Below are positions 1 through 8,892 of a DNA stretch of 64,000 bases, piece after piece. The number at the start of each line of letters is the position of its first letter. Positions within the stretch are counted from its first letter, which is position 1. The translations under genes and the position numbers were made by a program. The DNA is from PCRC01 sp017848435. GTDB taxonomy: Bacteria > Pseudomonadota > Gammaproteobacteria > Burkholderiales > Burkholderiaceae_C. The stretch spans positions 434,001-498,000 of the forward strand of contig OZ260072.1 of NCBI GenBank assembly GCA_965284315.1. The letters are read 5' to 3'. The notes under the pieces are model-generated. The model saw nothing but the letters and a program-made list of their open reading frames with translations, did not search any database and was not told the DNA's origin.

Positions 1-666
1 CAAGCCCGCTTCAACATGATCGAGCAGCAAATCCGCCCCTGGGAAGTGCTGGACGCCGGCGTCCTGCAGCTGCTGGCGGTGGTGAAGCGCGAAGATTTTT
101 GCCCCGCCGCGATGCGCGCCCTGGCCTTTGTGGACATGGAAATCCCGTTGCAGGCCGACACCGAAGCCGCCGTGCGCCTGGGCCAGGTGATGCTCGCTCC
201 CAAGGTGGAAGCGCGCATCCTGCAGGCGCTGGCGGTGCAAAAGACCGACCGCGTGCTGGAAATCGGCACCGGTTCTGGCTACATGGCCGCGCTGCTGGCA
301 CACCGGGGCCAGCATGTCACCACGGTGGAGATTGACGCTGGCCTCGCCACACAGGCGCGCCACAACCTGCAACGCGCTGGCGTGCACAACGTGGAAGTGC
401 TGCAGGCCGATGGCGCCAAGCCGCTGGCCGCCAACGCGCTGTTCGACGTGATCGTGCTCAGCGGCGCCGTGGCCGAGGTGCCGGCCGCGCTGCTGGCCCA
501 CCTGCAACCCGGTGGCCGGCTGGCCGCCATCGTCGGCCAGGAGCCGGTGATGCGCGCCACCTTCGTCACCCGCAACAGCGACGCCGGTTTCCATACCGAA
601 CAACCCTGGGACACGGTGGCGCCCAAGCTGCAGGGCTTTGCCGAGCCGTCGCGCTTCAGCTTCTGA
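1..666 (+). CDS. Pcm-like SAM-dependent methyltransferase (5' end outside window)
   Basis: Likely a protein-L-isoaspartate O-methyltransferase family member, which methylates damaged aspartyl residues using S-adenosylmethionine. The frame is open from base 1 (Q-A-R-F-N before the first Met at base 16), so the true start probably lies upstream of the window. The SAM-binding motif EIGTGSGY is clear near residue 80, followed by an acidic strand end (VEIDAGLA). The canonical Pcm substrate motif GQTIS is not visible; the region reads ADTEAAVRLGQVMLAP, so activity on isoaspartate is less certain than the fold. A rhodanese gene and a tolC-type gene follow on the same strand with short gaps, suggesting one transcript. 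Confidence 0.8.
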   Translation, partial: QARFNMIEQQIRPWEVLDAGVLQLLAVVKREDFCPAAMRALAFVDMEIPLQADTEAAVRLGQVMLAPKVEARILQALAVQKTDRVLEIGTGSGYMAALLAHRGQHVTTVEIDAGLATQARHNLQRAGVHNVEVLQADGAKPLAANALFDVIVLSGAVAEVPAALLAHLQPGGRLAAIVGQEPVMRATFVTRNSDAGFHTEQPWDTVAPKLQGFAEPSRFSF

Positions 667-697
667 CCCCCCCACACCCCTTGAACACTGTCGCACC

Positions 698-1039
698 ATG
701 ATCGACCACGTCCGCCCCGCCAACCTGGCCGACTGGCTGCAATCCCTGCCCGCCGGCACAAACCCCGTGGTGCTGGACGTGCGCGAGCCCTGGGAACTGC
801 AGACTGCCAGCGTCACCGCCAACGGCTTCGCGCTGGTGGCCATTCCGATGGGCGAGATCACCCGCCGTGTGGCCGAGCTGGACCCGGCCCAGCCGGTGGC
901 CTGCCTGTGCCACCACGGCGCGCGCAGCCTGCGGGTGGCTGGCTTTCTGGTGCAAAGCGGTTTTGACCAGGTGGCCAACATCAGCGGCGGCATCGACGCC
1001 TGGTCGCGCGAGGTCGATGCGCGCGTGCCGCTGTACTGA
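698..1039 (+). CDS. rhodanese-like domain protein
   Basis: Single rhodanese domain of 113 residues, a probable sulfurtransferase. The conserved LDVREPWE entry motif and the active-site loop CHHGARS with its catalytic Cys are visible, and the SGGIDAW motif lies near the C-terminus. An upstream in-frame ATG exists at 638, but it falls inside the preceding methyltransferase. The ATG at 698 gives the usual compact domain. It sits between the Pcm-like gene and the tolC homologue, a common arrangement in Comamonadaceae (recollection, not checked). Confidence 0.85.
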   Translation: MIDHVRPANLADWLQSLPAGTNPVVLDVREPWELQTASVTANGFALVAIPMGEITRRVAELDPAQPVACLCHHGARSLRVAGFLVQSGFDQVANISGGIDAWSREVDARVPLY

Positions 1040-1056
1040 CGCCTTCAAGGACGCCC

Positions 1057-2397
1057 ATGACCCCACCCCGCTTGCCTGTTCGTCTGTTGTTGGCCGCGCT
1101 GGCCACCGCCTGCACGCTGCCCGCCACCGCGCAAAACCTGGTCACGCTGTACGAATCGGCCCGCGCCCACGACGCCACCTACCTCAGCGCCAAGGCGCAG
1201 TACGACGCCAACCTGTTCCGTGCCGCGCAGGCCAAGGCCAACGTGCTGCCCAGCGCCAACCTGACCGCCGGCGTCACGCGGGTGGACCAGGAAGTGCGCC
1301 TCGCCAATGGCCAGGGTGGCAACGGCCAGTACACCGGCCGCAGCGCCAGCGTGGGCGTGTCGCAACCGCTGTACCGGCCCGCCAACGTGGCGCTGTACCG
1401 CCAGGGCCTGAAGGGCGTGGACGCGGCCGAGGCGCAGCTGCAGGTGGCCGAGCAGGACCTGCTGGTGCGCGTCAGCCAGGCCTACTTTGACGTGCTGGCC
1501 GCGCAAGACAGCCTGCTGTTTGTGCGGGCCCAGAAAACCGCCACCAACGAGCAACTGGCCTTTGCCAAACGCAATTTCGAGGTCGGCACCTCCACCATCA
1601 CCGACAGCCGCGAGGCGCAGGCCCGGTTTGACTTGGTGCTGGCCCAGGAAATTGCCGCCGAGAACGACCTGCGGGTGCGCAAGATCGCGCTGGACACGCT
1701 GACCGGCACGCCCAACGCCAGCCCCAAACCCCTTGCCCTGCCCGCCACGCTGCCGGCACTGCTGCCCGACAGCCCGGACACCTGGGTCCAGCAGGCCGAG
1801 GCCGCCCACCCCAACATCCGCCTGGCGCAAACCGCGCTCGACGTGGCGCAGCTGGAAACCCAGCGCGCCGAGGCCGGCCACAAACCCACGCTGGACCTGG
1901 TGGCCAACTACAACCAGTCCAACAACCCGAACAGCAGCAGCGGCACCTCGGCCCTGGGCACACGGGTCAACACCGGTACCGTGGGCGTGAACTTCAACCT
2001 GCCGCTGTTTGCCGGTTTTGCCACGCAAAACCGCATCCGCGAAACGCTGTCGCTGGAAGAGAAGGCGCAGTCCGACCTGCAAGCCGCCCGCCGTTCGGTG
2101 GAACTCGCCACCCGCACCGCGTTTTTTGGCGTGCAGTCGGGCACCGGCCAGGTGAAGGCGCTGGAAGCGGCCGAGGTGTCCACCCAAAGCGCGCTGGACG
2201 CGAACAAGCTGGGTTACCAGGTGGGCGTGCGCATCAACATCGACGTGCTGAACTCGCAGAGCCAGCTGTTCCAGACCAAACGCGATTTGGCCCGGGCGCG
2301 TTACGACGTGCTGGTGAACGGCCTGCGCCTGCGCCAAGCCAGCGGCACGCTGCAGCCGGCCGACCTGCAAACCGTCAACGGTTTGCTGGCGAACTGA
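1057..2397 (+). CDS. tolC: TolC family outer-membrane channel
   Basis: Outer-membrane efflux or type I secretion channel of 446 residues, the usual TolC length. It has a Sec signal peptide (R-rich start, hydrophobic core, TAQ cleavage region around residue 23). The two repeated outer-membrane efflux domains are visible, with typical segments LYESARAHDATY at the start, VSQPLYRPAN, LNFNLP-type VNFNLPLFAGF in the second half, and a final VLNSQSQLFQTKRDLARARYD helix. It begins 17 bp after the rhodanese gene. Its 3' end overlaps the convergent waaA gene by about 23 bp. No inner-membrane pump partner is adjacent. Confidence 0.9.
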   Translation: MTPPRLPVRLLLAALATACTLPATAQNLVTLYESARAHDATYLSAKAQYDANLFRAAQAKANVLPSANLTAGVTRVDQEVRLANGQGGNGQYTGRSASVGVSQPLYRPANVALYRQGLKGVDAAEAQLQVAEQDLLVRVSQAYFDVLAAQDSLLFVRAQKTATNEQLAFAKRNFEVGTSTITDSREAQARFDLVLAQEIAAENDLRVRKIALDTLTGTPNASPKPLALPATLPALLPDSPDTWVQQAEAAHPNIRLAQTALDVAQLETQRAEAGHKPTLDLVANYNQSNNPNSSSGTSALGTRVNTGTVGVNFNLPLFAGFATQNRIRETLSLEEKAQSDLQAARRSVELATRTAFFGVQSGTGQVKALEAAEVSTQSALDANKLGYQVGVRINIDVLNSQSQLFQTKRDLARARYDVLVNGLRLRQASGTLQPADLQTVNGLLAN

Positions 2398-3742
2398 CCC
2401 CCTCTGCTGGCGAGCTGGCCTCGTTCAGCAACACCGCCAGGCGGTCCGCCGTGGCCGCTGCCGCCCCGCCCTGCTGTGCGCCAAACCGGTTGGCCGCCTG
2501 GCGCAGCGCCGCCAAACGCCCCGGCGCGCGCAGCACGCCATGGGGCCCGACCACCTCCTGCACCGCATCGGCCATCGAGTCGGTTTGCAGCGCGGCCCCG
2601 GCACGCAGGGCGGCGTCGGCCGGTTCCTGAAAATTGAAGACCGACGGGCCCATCACCACCGGGCAACCGCAGGCGGTGGCCTCGATCAGGTTCTGGCCAC
2701 CGAGCGGCTCAAAACTGCCGCCCAGCAGCGCCACGTCGCTCAGGCCGTAGTACAGCGCCATCTCGCCCAATGAGTCGCCCAGCCACACGTCGGCCGGCTT
2801 GGGGTGTTCGCCCCAGGTGCTGCGGCGCGAGACACTGAGCCCCCGGCTCTGCAGCAGCTCAGCCACCGCGTCAAAACGCTGCGGGTGGCGCGGCACCACC
2901 AGCCACTGCACCGTCTGGCGGGTGGCGTTTGCTCCTGAATCCATAGCTACGCCATCAGGTTTCACTAAGGCTTGGGCGCTGAAAGGCTTCAAAATCTGCG
3001 CCAAAGCCGCTTCTTCGCCCTCCCGGGCGCTCGCCAGCACCACCACCGGGCGGTCTTGCCCGGCACGCCAGGCCTGGCCCTGCGCGAGCTGGCCGGCGTG
3101 GGGCCGGGCGTCAAATTTCAGGTTGCCGAGCACCGCCTGCACCGGCGCGCCGAGGTCGCGCAGCCGCACCGCGTCGGCCTCGCCCTGGGCGTACACCGCG
3201 TGCAGCGCCGCATACGCCGGGCGCGACAACCAGCCCAGGCGCCGGGCCGACTGCCAGGAACGTTCGTTCAGCCGCGCGTTGGCCAGAACCAGCGGCACGC
3301 CGTTGGCCTGGCAAGCGGCCACCAGGTTGGGCCAGACTTCGGTTTCCATCAGCACGCCCACACGCGGGCGGTGGTGGGCCAGAAAACGCTGCACCGCCTC
3401 GGGCGTGTCCCAGGGTTGCCAGACCTGCAGGTCGCCAGGCTGTAACAACCTGGCGCCTTCGGCGCGGCCGGTGGCGGTGCCGTGGGTCAGCAGCAGGCGC
3501 AGGCCGGGGCAGCGCCGGCGCAGCGCGTCCAGCAGCACGGCGGCGGCGCGGGTTTCACCGAGCGACACCGCGTGCAGCCACAGCACGCCGTCGGTGGGCG
3601 GGTGACTGTAGCGGCCAAACCGCTCGGGCACGGCGACGCCGTAGCCGGGTTCGGCCAGCGCGCGGCGGGCGAGTTTGCGCTTGAGCAGCGGCTGCGCCAG
3701 CCGGGTGAGCAGCGTGTAGAGGGCCAGCACCGCACGCTGCAT
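2375..3742 (-). CDS. waaA: 3-deoxy-D-manno-octulosonic acid (Kdo) transferase WaaA
   Basis: Transfers Kdo residues to lipid A precursor at the inner membrane during LPS synthesis. The protein has 455 residues starting MQRAVLALYTLLTRLAQP, with an N-terminal membrane anchor. The motif LWLHAVSLGETRAA is diagnostic, and the second half carries LLGGSFEPLGGQNLIEA. The reading frame stays open far upstream (to 4177), but that part is antisense to the phosphomannomutase gene, so the start is set at 3742, 7 bp after the upstream gene. An unusual in-frame insert of about 20 residues (around KPFSAQALVKPDGVAMDSG) coincides with a dispersed DNA repeat at 2929-2989 and separates EEAALAQIL from the conserved VPRHPQRF. 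Confidence 0.93.
   Translation of the reverse strand: MQRAVLALYTLLTRLAQPLLKRKLARRALAEPGYGVAVPERFGRYSHPPTDGVLWLHAVSLGETRAAAVLLDALRRRCPGLRLLLTHGTATGRAEGARLLQPGDLQVWQPWDTPEAVQRFLAHHRPRVGVLMETEVWPNLVAACQANGVPLVLANARLNERSWQSARRLGWLSRPAYAALHAVYAQGEADAVRLRDLGAPVQAVLGNLKFDARPHAGQLAQGQAWRAGQDRPVVVLASAREGEEAALAQILKPFSAQALVKPDGVAMDSGANATRQTVQWLVVPRHPQRFDAVAELLQSRGLSVSRRSTWGEHPKPADVWLGDSLGEMALYYGLSDVALLGGSFEPLGGQNLIEATACGCPVVMGPSVFNFQEPADAALRAGAALQTDSMADAVQEVVGPHGVLRAPGRLAALRQAANRFGAQQGGAAAATADRLAVLLNEASSPAEGVSSPANR
2929..2989 (+). repeat. dispersed GCTAT/ATAGC-type repeat, copy 1 (inside waaA)
   Basis: A 61-bp copy of the dispersed element that aligns without gaps to copy 4 (53791-53851), with about 43 of 61 positions identical by hand. 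It contains an imperfect TTGCT...ATAGC stem, then CAGGTTTCACTAAGGCTTGG. It lies inside waaA and is translated in frame on the opposite strand. Confidence 0.75.
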
Positions 3743-3749
3743 GGGAACT

Positions 3750-5138
3750 TCAGTGCGCGCTGGCCTGCACCTGCGCGTCGGGCTTGACGCTGTGCAACAG
3801 CGCGAGCATGGCGGCTTCGATGCGGTGCAGGGCGTCGGCGGTCTGGCCTTCAAAACGCAGCACCAGCACCGGCGTGGTGTTGGAAGCGCGCACCAGGCCA
3901 AAACCGTCGGGCCAGTCCACCCGCACACCGTCCACGCTGTTGACCACCGCAGGCGCCTGGAAGTGGCTGGCCGCGGCGGCCTGCAGCAAGGCGGTGACGC
4001 GGTGGGGTTCGCCTTCTTCGCACACCACATTGAGCTCGGGCGTGGAGTGGCTGGTGGGCAGGGCGTTGAGCACCGCGTTCGCGTCGGGCGCGCGGCTGAG
4101 GATTTCGAGCAGGCGGCAGCCGGCGTAAGTGCCGTCGTCAAACCCGAACCAACGTTCCTTGAAGAAGATGTGGCCACTCATCTCGCCGCCGAGCGGGGAG
4201 TGCACCTCTTTCATGCGCGCCTTGATCAGCGAGTGGCCGGTCTTGTACATCAGCGGTGTGCCACCAGCGGCCTGAATGGCCGGCGCCAGCCGTTGCGAGC
4301 ACTTCACGTCAAACACGATGGTGCCGCCCGGCACGCGGGACAACACGTCCTGCGCGAACAGCACCATCTGCCGGTCGGGGTAGATGTTGTTGCCGTCTTT
4401 GGTGACGATGCCGAGGCGGTCGCCGTCGCCGTCAAAGGCCAGGCCGAGCTCGGCGTCGCTGCCTTGCAGTGCGGCGATCAGGTCGCGCAGGTTTTCGGGC
4501 TTGCTCGGGTCGGGGTGGTGGTTGGGGAAGTGGCCGTCCACCGCGCTGAAGAGCTCGGTCACCTCGCAGCCTAAAGCGCGGAAGATCGCCGGGGCGCTGG
4601 CACCGGCCACGCCGTTGCCGCAGTCCACCACGATCTTCATCGGCCGGGCCAGCTTCACGTCGCCGACGATGCGGGCGGTGTAGTTGGCCAGCACGTCGGC
4701 GTGGCGCACGCTGCCACCGGGGCGGCGCTGCGCGGTGCCGTCGGCCATGGCGCGGTACAGGCCCTGGATCTCGTCACCGTAAATCGCCCGGCCACCGAGC
4801 ACCATCTTGAAGCCGTTGTAGTCCTTCGGGTTGTGGCTGCCGGTGACCTCGATGCCGCTCTGGCACAGCGTGCTGGCGGCGAAGTAAAGCATCGGCGTGG
4901 TGGCCTGGCCGATGTCAATCACCTCAATGCCGGCGGCCACCAAACCACGGATCAGCGCCGCCGCCAGCGACGGGCCACTCAAGCGCCCGTCGCGGCCCAC
5001 CGCCACCACGCGTTCGCCCTGCGCCAGCGCGTGGGCGCCAAAGGCCAGGCCCAGGGCTTCGGCCACCCCCTCGTTCAGGGTGGTGGGCACCACGCCACGG
5101 ATGTCGTAGGCCTTGAAGATCGCGGGATGGAATGTCAT
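3750..5138 (-). CDS. phosphomannomutase/phosphoglucomutase (AlgC type)
   Basis: Interconverts hexose 6-phosphates and 1-phosphates, feeding LPS and exopolysaccharide precursors. It has 462 residues, as usual for the bifunctional AlgC family. Visible motifs are AYDIRG at the N-terminus, the phosphoserine loop TGSHNPKDYNG, the metal loop DGDGDRLG and the sugar loop GGEMSGHIFF. The C-terminal phosphate-binding region reads VRASNTTPVLVLRFEG. An ATG 63 bp upstream is possible, but the start at 5138 (MTFHPAIFKAYD) matches the family. It is followed after 7 bp by waaA on the same strand, so the two are probably co-transcribed for LPS biosynthesis. Confidence 0.93.
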   Translation of the reverse strand: MTFHPAIFKAYDIRGVVPTTLNEGVAEALGLAFGAHALAQGERVVAVGRDGRLSGPSLAAALIRGLVAAGIEVIDIGQATTPMLYFAASTLCQSGIEVTGSHNPKDYNGFKMVLGGRAIYGDEIQGLYRAMADGTAQRRPGGSVRHADVLANYTARIVGDVKLARPMKIVVDCGNGVAGASAPAIFRALGCEVTELFSAVDGHFPNHHPDPSKPENLRDLIAALQGSDAELGLAFDGDGDRLGIVTKDGNNIYPDRQMVLFAQDVLSRVPGGTIVFDVKCSQRLAPAIQAAGGTPLMYKTGHSLIKARMKEVHSPLGGEMSGHIFFKERWFGFDDGTYAGCRLLEILSRAPDANAVLNALPTSHSTPELNVVCEEGEPHRVTALLQAAAASHFQAPAVVNSVDGVRVDWPDGFGLVRASNTTPVLVLRFEGQTADALHRIEAAMLALLHSVKPDAQVQASAH

Positions 5139-5250
5139 GAACGCTGGGGGAATGGCTGTCAGGTTGACCCGGATTGTAGGTGGCGAGTCTGTGTGAGCCA
5201 CAGGTCCGGAAACGGCGAGTTGCGGGCCGTGGCAACCGTATCATGGCCCT

Positions 5251-6789
5251 ATGCCCAGCGCCACCCCCCACCCGAACGCCGACGCCTGCTACCTGGCATT
5301 GGCGGCACGCGACGCGCGCTTCGATGGCCGCTTCTTCACCGGCGTCACCTCCACCGGCATTTACTGCCGGCCCGTGTGCCGGGTGCGCACGCCCAAACGC
5401 GACAACTGCCGCTTCTTCCAGCTCGCGGCGCAGGCCGAAAGCGCGGGCTTCCGCCCCTGTTTGCGCTGCCGGCCCGAACTGGCACCGGGGGCGGGCGCCT
5501 GGTCTATTGAAGACGCGGGCCGCATCCTGGCCGGCCAGGCCGCGCGCTGGCTGGACGAGCCCGAGGCCTGGGGCGATGCGCCGCCCACGGTGGATCGGCT
5601 GGCCGCCCGGCTGGGCGTGAGCGACCGGCATGTGCGGCGTATTTTTGAGGCGCACCTGGGCGTCTCGCCGCTGCAGTATTTGCAGACGCGCCGCCTGCTC
5701 ACCGCCAAGCAGCTGCTGACCGACACGCCGTTGCCGGTGACGCAGGTGGCGCTCATCAGCGGTTTTGCCAGCGTGCGGCGCTTCAACGCGGCGTTCCTGG
5801 CGCACTACCGGCTCAGCCCGACGCAGCTGCGGCGCACGGGGCACACGGCAACCGCCATGCCCCACAGCACCACCGTGCGGTTCGGCTACCGGCCACCGTA
5901 CGACGTGGCGGCGATGCTGGCGTTTTTCCGGCAGCGACAGCTGGACGGTGTGGAGGCGGTCACGCTGGCCACCACCGACCAGCCTGGCCAACTCGCCCGC
6001 AGCTGGCGCGTGGCCTCGGGCGGCCAGAGCCACAGCGGCTGGGTGGTCTGCACCTTCAACGCCGCGCAGCACCAGGTGCTGCTGCAGGTGAGCGACAGCC
6101 TGCGCGGCGTGCTGCCACTGGTGATGCGCCGTGTGCGTGCGCTGCTGGACCTGGACGCCGACCCCCACGCCATCCACGAGGTGCTGGGCACGCGCTTCCC
6201 CGACACGCCCGGCCTGCGCGTGCCCGGCTGTGTGGACGGCTTCGAGCTGGCGGTGCGCGCCGTGCTGGGCCAGCAGATCACCGTGGCCGCCGCGCGCACG
6301 CTGGCGCAGCGGGTGGTCAGCACCTTTGGCGAACCGGTGGACACGCCGCTGCCCGGCGTCACGCGGCTGTTCCCCAGCGCCAGCGTGCTGGCCCACGCCG
6401 GGGGCGAGGCGCTGGGGCAGCTCGGCATCGTCAAGCAGCGGCAGGCCGCCATCACCGCCCTGGCGCAGGCGGTGGCCAGCGGCGCACTGGCGCTGCATGC
6501 CGGGGTGGACGTGGCCGCCACCGTGGCGCAACTGAAAACCTTCCCCGGCATTGGCGACTGGACGGCGCAGTACATCGCCATGCGCGCCCTGCGCTGGCCC
6601 GACGCCTTTCCCGCCGGCGACGTGGCGCTGCACAAAGCGCTCGGCGTGAAAGGCGAACGCGAGGCCCAGGCCGCGTCCGACGCCTGGAAGCCCTGGCGCA
6701 GCTACGCGGTGCTGCGCGCCTGGGCCACGCTGCCACCCCCTTCTACTCACAAATCAATAGCACAGTCACCAGGTTCGACTAAGGCTTGA
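5251..6789 (+). CDS. alkA: Ada-like N-terminal domain fused to AlkA DNA-3-methyladenine glycosylase II
   Basis: Bifunctional alkylation-response protein of 512 residues. An Ada-type zinc/methyl-acceptor domain has Cys39, Cys43, Cys70 and Cys73, spaced as in E. coli Ada. An AraC-type helix-turn-helix region follows (about residues 110-200, SDRHVRRIFEAHLGVSPLQYL). The C-terminal part is an AlkA glycosylase with helix-hairpin-helix LKTFPGIGDWTAQYIAMRAL and the catalytic Asp in FPAGD. It probably senses methyl phosphotriesters, activates transcription and excises alkylated bases. Its last ~18 residues (PPPSTHKSIAQS...) are encoded by a dispersed repeat at 6741-6800, which also supplies the stop codon. 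ogt follows 12 bp downstream. Confidence 0.93.
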   Translation: MPSATPHPNADACYLALAARDARFDGRFFTGVTSTGIYCRPVCRVRTPKRDNCRFFQLAAQAESAGFRPCLRCRPELAPGAGAWSIEDAGRILAGQAARWLDEPEAWGDAPPTVDRLAARLGVSDRHVRRIFEAHLGVSPLQYLQTRRLLTAKQLLTDTPLPVTQVALISGFASVRRFNAAFLAHYRLSPTQLRRTGHTATAMPHSTTVRFGYRPPYDVAAMLAFFRQRQLDGVEAVTLATTDQPGQLARSWRVASGGQSHSGWVVCTFNAAQHQVLLQVSDSLRGVLPLVMRRVRALLDLDADPHAIHEVLGTRFPDTPGLRVPGCVDGFELAVRAVLGQQITVAAARTLAQRVVSTFGEPVDTPLPGVTRLFPSASVLAHAGGEALGQLGIVKQRQAAITALAQAVASGALALHAGVDVAATVAQLKTFPGIGDWTAQYIAMRALRWPDAFPAGDVALHKALGVKGEREAQAASDAWKPWRSYAVLRAWATLPPPSTHKSIAQSPGSTKA

Positions 6790-6800
6790 AAGGCATTTGG
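6741..6800 (+). repeat. dispersed GCTAT/ATAGC-type repeat, copy 2 (end of alkA)
   Basis: Copy of the same element as at 2929 and 53791. It contains AATAGCA, CACCAGGTT, AAGGCTTG and ATTTGG in the same order and spacing. It overlaps the 3' end of the AlkA fusion and ends just before the ogt start codon. Confidence 0.65.
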
Positions 6801-6801
6801 C

Positions 6802-7299
6802 ATGAAATTCGACCCGCAGACCGTTCAAAACACCTTCCAGAGCCCGCTGGGGGCCATCACGCTGGCCGCGTCGCCCGTGGGCCTGTGTGGCCTGTGGTTC
6901 GACGGACAGAAACACCAGCCTGATACAAGCGCGTGGCCTGCCGCACCCCACAACCACCCGGTGCTGAGGCAGGCACACGACCAATTGCATGCCTACTTCT
7001 CCGGCGACACCGCCGCGTGGACCGTGCCGCTGGACCTGCGCAGCGGCACCGCCTTCCAGCAGGCGGTGTGGCACGCGCTGCTGGCCATCCCGCGCGGGCA
7101 GACCACCAGCTACGGCGCGTTGAGCCAGCGCATCGGCCACCCGGCGGCCGTGCGTGCGCTGGGCGCGGCGGTGGGCCGCAACCCGGTCAGCATCGTTGTG
7201 CCCTGCCACCGGGTGCTGGGCAAAGACGGCGCGCTCACTGGCTATGCCGGCGGGCTGGACCGCAAAACCGCGTTGCTGCAACTGGAGGGGGCCCTTTGA
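6802..7299 (+). CDS. ogt: methylated-DNA-[protein]-cysteine S-methyltransferase
   Basis: Suicide repair enzyme that removes O6-methyl groups from guanine. It has 165 residues, and the methyl acceptor Cys135 lies in the hallmark motif IVVPCHRV. The helix-turn-helix/arginine finger region TTSYGALSQRIGHPAAVRALGAAVGRNP precedes it. It lies just downstream of the Ada-AlkA fusion on the same strand and together with it forms an adaptive response unit. The stop codon overlaps the TTG start of the next gene, so translational coupling is likely. Confidence 0.95.
   Translation: MKFDPQTVQNTFQSPLGAITLAASPVGLCGLWFDGQKHQPDTSAWPAAPHNHPVLRQAHDQLHAYFSGDTAAWTVPLDLRSGTAFQQAVWHALLAIPRGQTTSYGALSQRIGHPAAVRALGAAVGRNPVSIVVPCHRVLGKDGALTGYAGGLDRKTALLQLEGAL
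7284..7290 (+). promoter_or_regulatory. strong RBS that fixes a TTG start
   Basis: GGAGGGG lies 5 bases before TTG at 7296. No ATG or GTG in the right frame fits the conserved N-terminus, so this site decides the start of the EamA transporter gene, whose start codon overlaps the ogt stop. Confidence 0.7.
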
Positions 7300-8192
7300 C
7301 CACAGCCCGCCCGGCCCAACCCTGGGTCACCGACTTTGTGGTGCTGGCGGCCATCTGGGGCGCCTCGTTCCTGTTTGTGCGGCTCGGGGCCATCGCCTTC
7401 GGCCCGCTGCCCACGGCGGCGCTGCGGGTGGGCATTGCGGCGCTGTTTCTGCTGCCACTGCTGTGGTGGCGCGGCGGTGTGCCGGAACTGCGGCGGCATT
7501 GGCGGGTGGTGTTTCTGGTGGGACTGCTGAACTCGGCCATTCCGTTCGCCTGCTACGCGTTTGCGCTGCTGGCCATCCCCACCGGCCTGTCGGCCATTTT
7601 GAACGCCACCACGCCGCTGTTTGGCGCCCTGGTGGCTTGGCTGTGGCTGAAAGACCGGCCGCAGGGCAGCCGCATTGCGGGCCTGGTGGTCGGGTTTGCC
7701 GGTGTGGCGCTGCTGACCTGGGACCAAGCCACCCTGCAGCCCAACGCCTCGGGCATTGCGCCCGCGTGGGCCATTGGCGCCTGCCTGGTGGCCACGTGTT
7801 GCTACGGCGTGGCCGCCAGCCTGACCAAACGCCACCTGGCGGGCCTCTCGCCGCTGGCCACCACCGCCGGCAGCATGTTGGGCGCCACCCTCGCACTGGC
7901 GCTGCCGGCGCTGTGGTGGTGGCCCGCCGTCACCCCTGGCTGGCAGGCCTGGCTGGCGGTAGCGGTGCTGGGGGTGGTGTGCACCGGGGTGGCGCTGGTG
8001 CTGTATTTCCGCATCATCGAACGCGCCGGGCCGGCCCGCGCGCTGGCGGTGACGTTTGTGATCCCGGTGTTTGCGCTGGCCTACGGCGCGGTGCTGCTGG
8101 GCGAGGTGGTCACGCCGTGGATGGTGGCCTGCGGCGCGGTGGTGGTGCTGGGCACGGCGCTGTCCACCGGCCTGCTGGTGCTGCGCCGCTGA
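7296..8192 (+). CDS. EamA/DMT family transporter
   Basis: Inner-membrane drug/metabolite exporter of 298 residues with about ten hydrophobic segments and two internally related EamA halves. Signature stretches are AAIWGASFLFVRLGA at the N-terminus, PTGLSAILNATTPLFGALVAW at the end of the first half and FVIPVFALAYGAVLLGE in the second. The substrate is unknown. It starts at TTG 7296, overlapping the ogt stop codon with a strong ribosome binding site. The 3' end faces the DUF1345 gene with a 1-bp gap. Confidence 0.88.
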   Translation: MTTARPAQPWVTDFVVLAAIWGASFLFVRLGAIAFGPLPTAALRVGIAALFLLPLLWWRGGVPELRRHWRVVFLVGLLNSAIPFACYAFALLAIPTGLSAILNATTPLFGALVAWLWLKDRPQGSRIAGLVVGFAGVALLTWDQATLQPNASGIAPAWAIGACLVATCCYGVAASLTKRHLAGLSPLATTAGSMLGATLALALPALWWWPAVTPGWQAWLAVAVLGVVCTGVALVLYFRIIERAGPARALAVTFVIPVFALAYGAVLLGEVVTPWMVACGAVVVLGTALSTGLLVLRR

Positions 8193-8193
8193 C

Positions 8194-8853
8194 CTACTGC
8201 ACGGCGCCGGCGACCACGTTGATGCTCAGGGCGAGCACCAGCATGTTGAAGGCGAACGACAGCACGCTGTGCACCAGCGTCAGGTGGCGCATCTCGCGCG
8301 AGGTGACCTGCACGTCCGACACCTGCGAGGTCATACCGACCACCAGCGCGTGGTACAGAAAATCGAAGTAGTCCGGGTCGCGCCCGCCGGGAAACACCAG
8401 GCCGGGACCGTCGGGCTCGTGCTGCATTTCTTCCTGGTAGTAGCGGTGCGCGTAGCGGTAGGCAAACAGGGTGTGGATCACCAGCCAGGCGCTGGTCAGC
8501 GCGAGCATGGACAGCACGATGTGCACGCTGCGCTGCAGGCCCTGCAGGTCTTTGGCGTGCTGCAGCATGACGGCGATTGCCGCCACCGAAGCCAGCACCG
8601 CGCCCAGCATCACCAAGAGCAGCACCGCGCCGGGTTCGTCCTGCGCCTGCGCGCGGGCCCGGGTGCGTTCGGCGTCAAACACGGTGGCCAGCCACCAGGC
8701 CAGGCCGAGGTAGGTGGCGGTGCCGAGGCACCAGGCCAGCAGTCCGTGCGTTTGCGGCAGCAGCGGCAGCGGCAACAACGCCGTCAGGCCGCCGACAGCC
8801 GCCCCGTAGAGCAGCCGCTGGTGGCCGGTGGTTTCAGACAGGTGTTGGCGCAT
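8194..8853 (-). CDS. DUF1345 membrane protein
   Basis: Inner-membrane protein of 219 residues with about five hydrophobic segments, belonging by motif to DUF1345 (YFDFLYHALVVGMTSQVSDVQVTSREMRHLTLVHSVLSF near the C-terminus is typical). Function unknown. An ATG at 8883 is also in frame, but the start at 8853 (MRQHLSETTGHQRLLYG) fits family length better. It is transcribed convergently with the EamA gene and downstream of the four-helix DUF2383 gene. Confidence 0.85.
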   Translation of the reverse strand: MRQHLSETTGHQRLLYGAAVGGLTALLPLPLLPQTHGLLAWCLGTATYLGLAWWLATVFDAERTRARAQAQDEPGAVLLLVMLGAVLASVAAIAVMLQHAKDLQGLQRSVHIVLSMLALTSAWLVIHTLFAYRYAHRYYQEEMQHEPDGPGLVFPGGRDPDYFDFLYHALVVGMTSQVSDVQVTSREMRHLTLVHSVLSFAFNMLVLALSINVVAGAVQ

Positions 8854-8892
8854 GGGGCGATTGTGGCCCCTCGCGCGCACCACCTGGTCGCC

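Noticed and set aside
1045..2370. Long minus-strand frames across tolC and similar ones over murB, ybaK, folC and prfB
   Set aside because: High-GC shadow frames with His/Gly/Gln- or Arg-rich composition, opposite clear family matches.
3743..4177. N-terminal extension of waaA
   Set aside because: Antisense to the phosphomannomutase gene; composition is Arg/Pro/Ser-rich shadow sequence.
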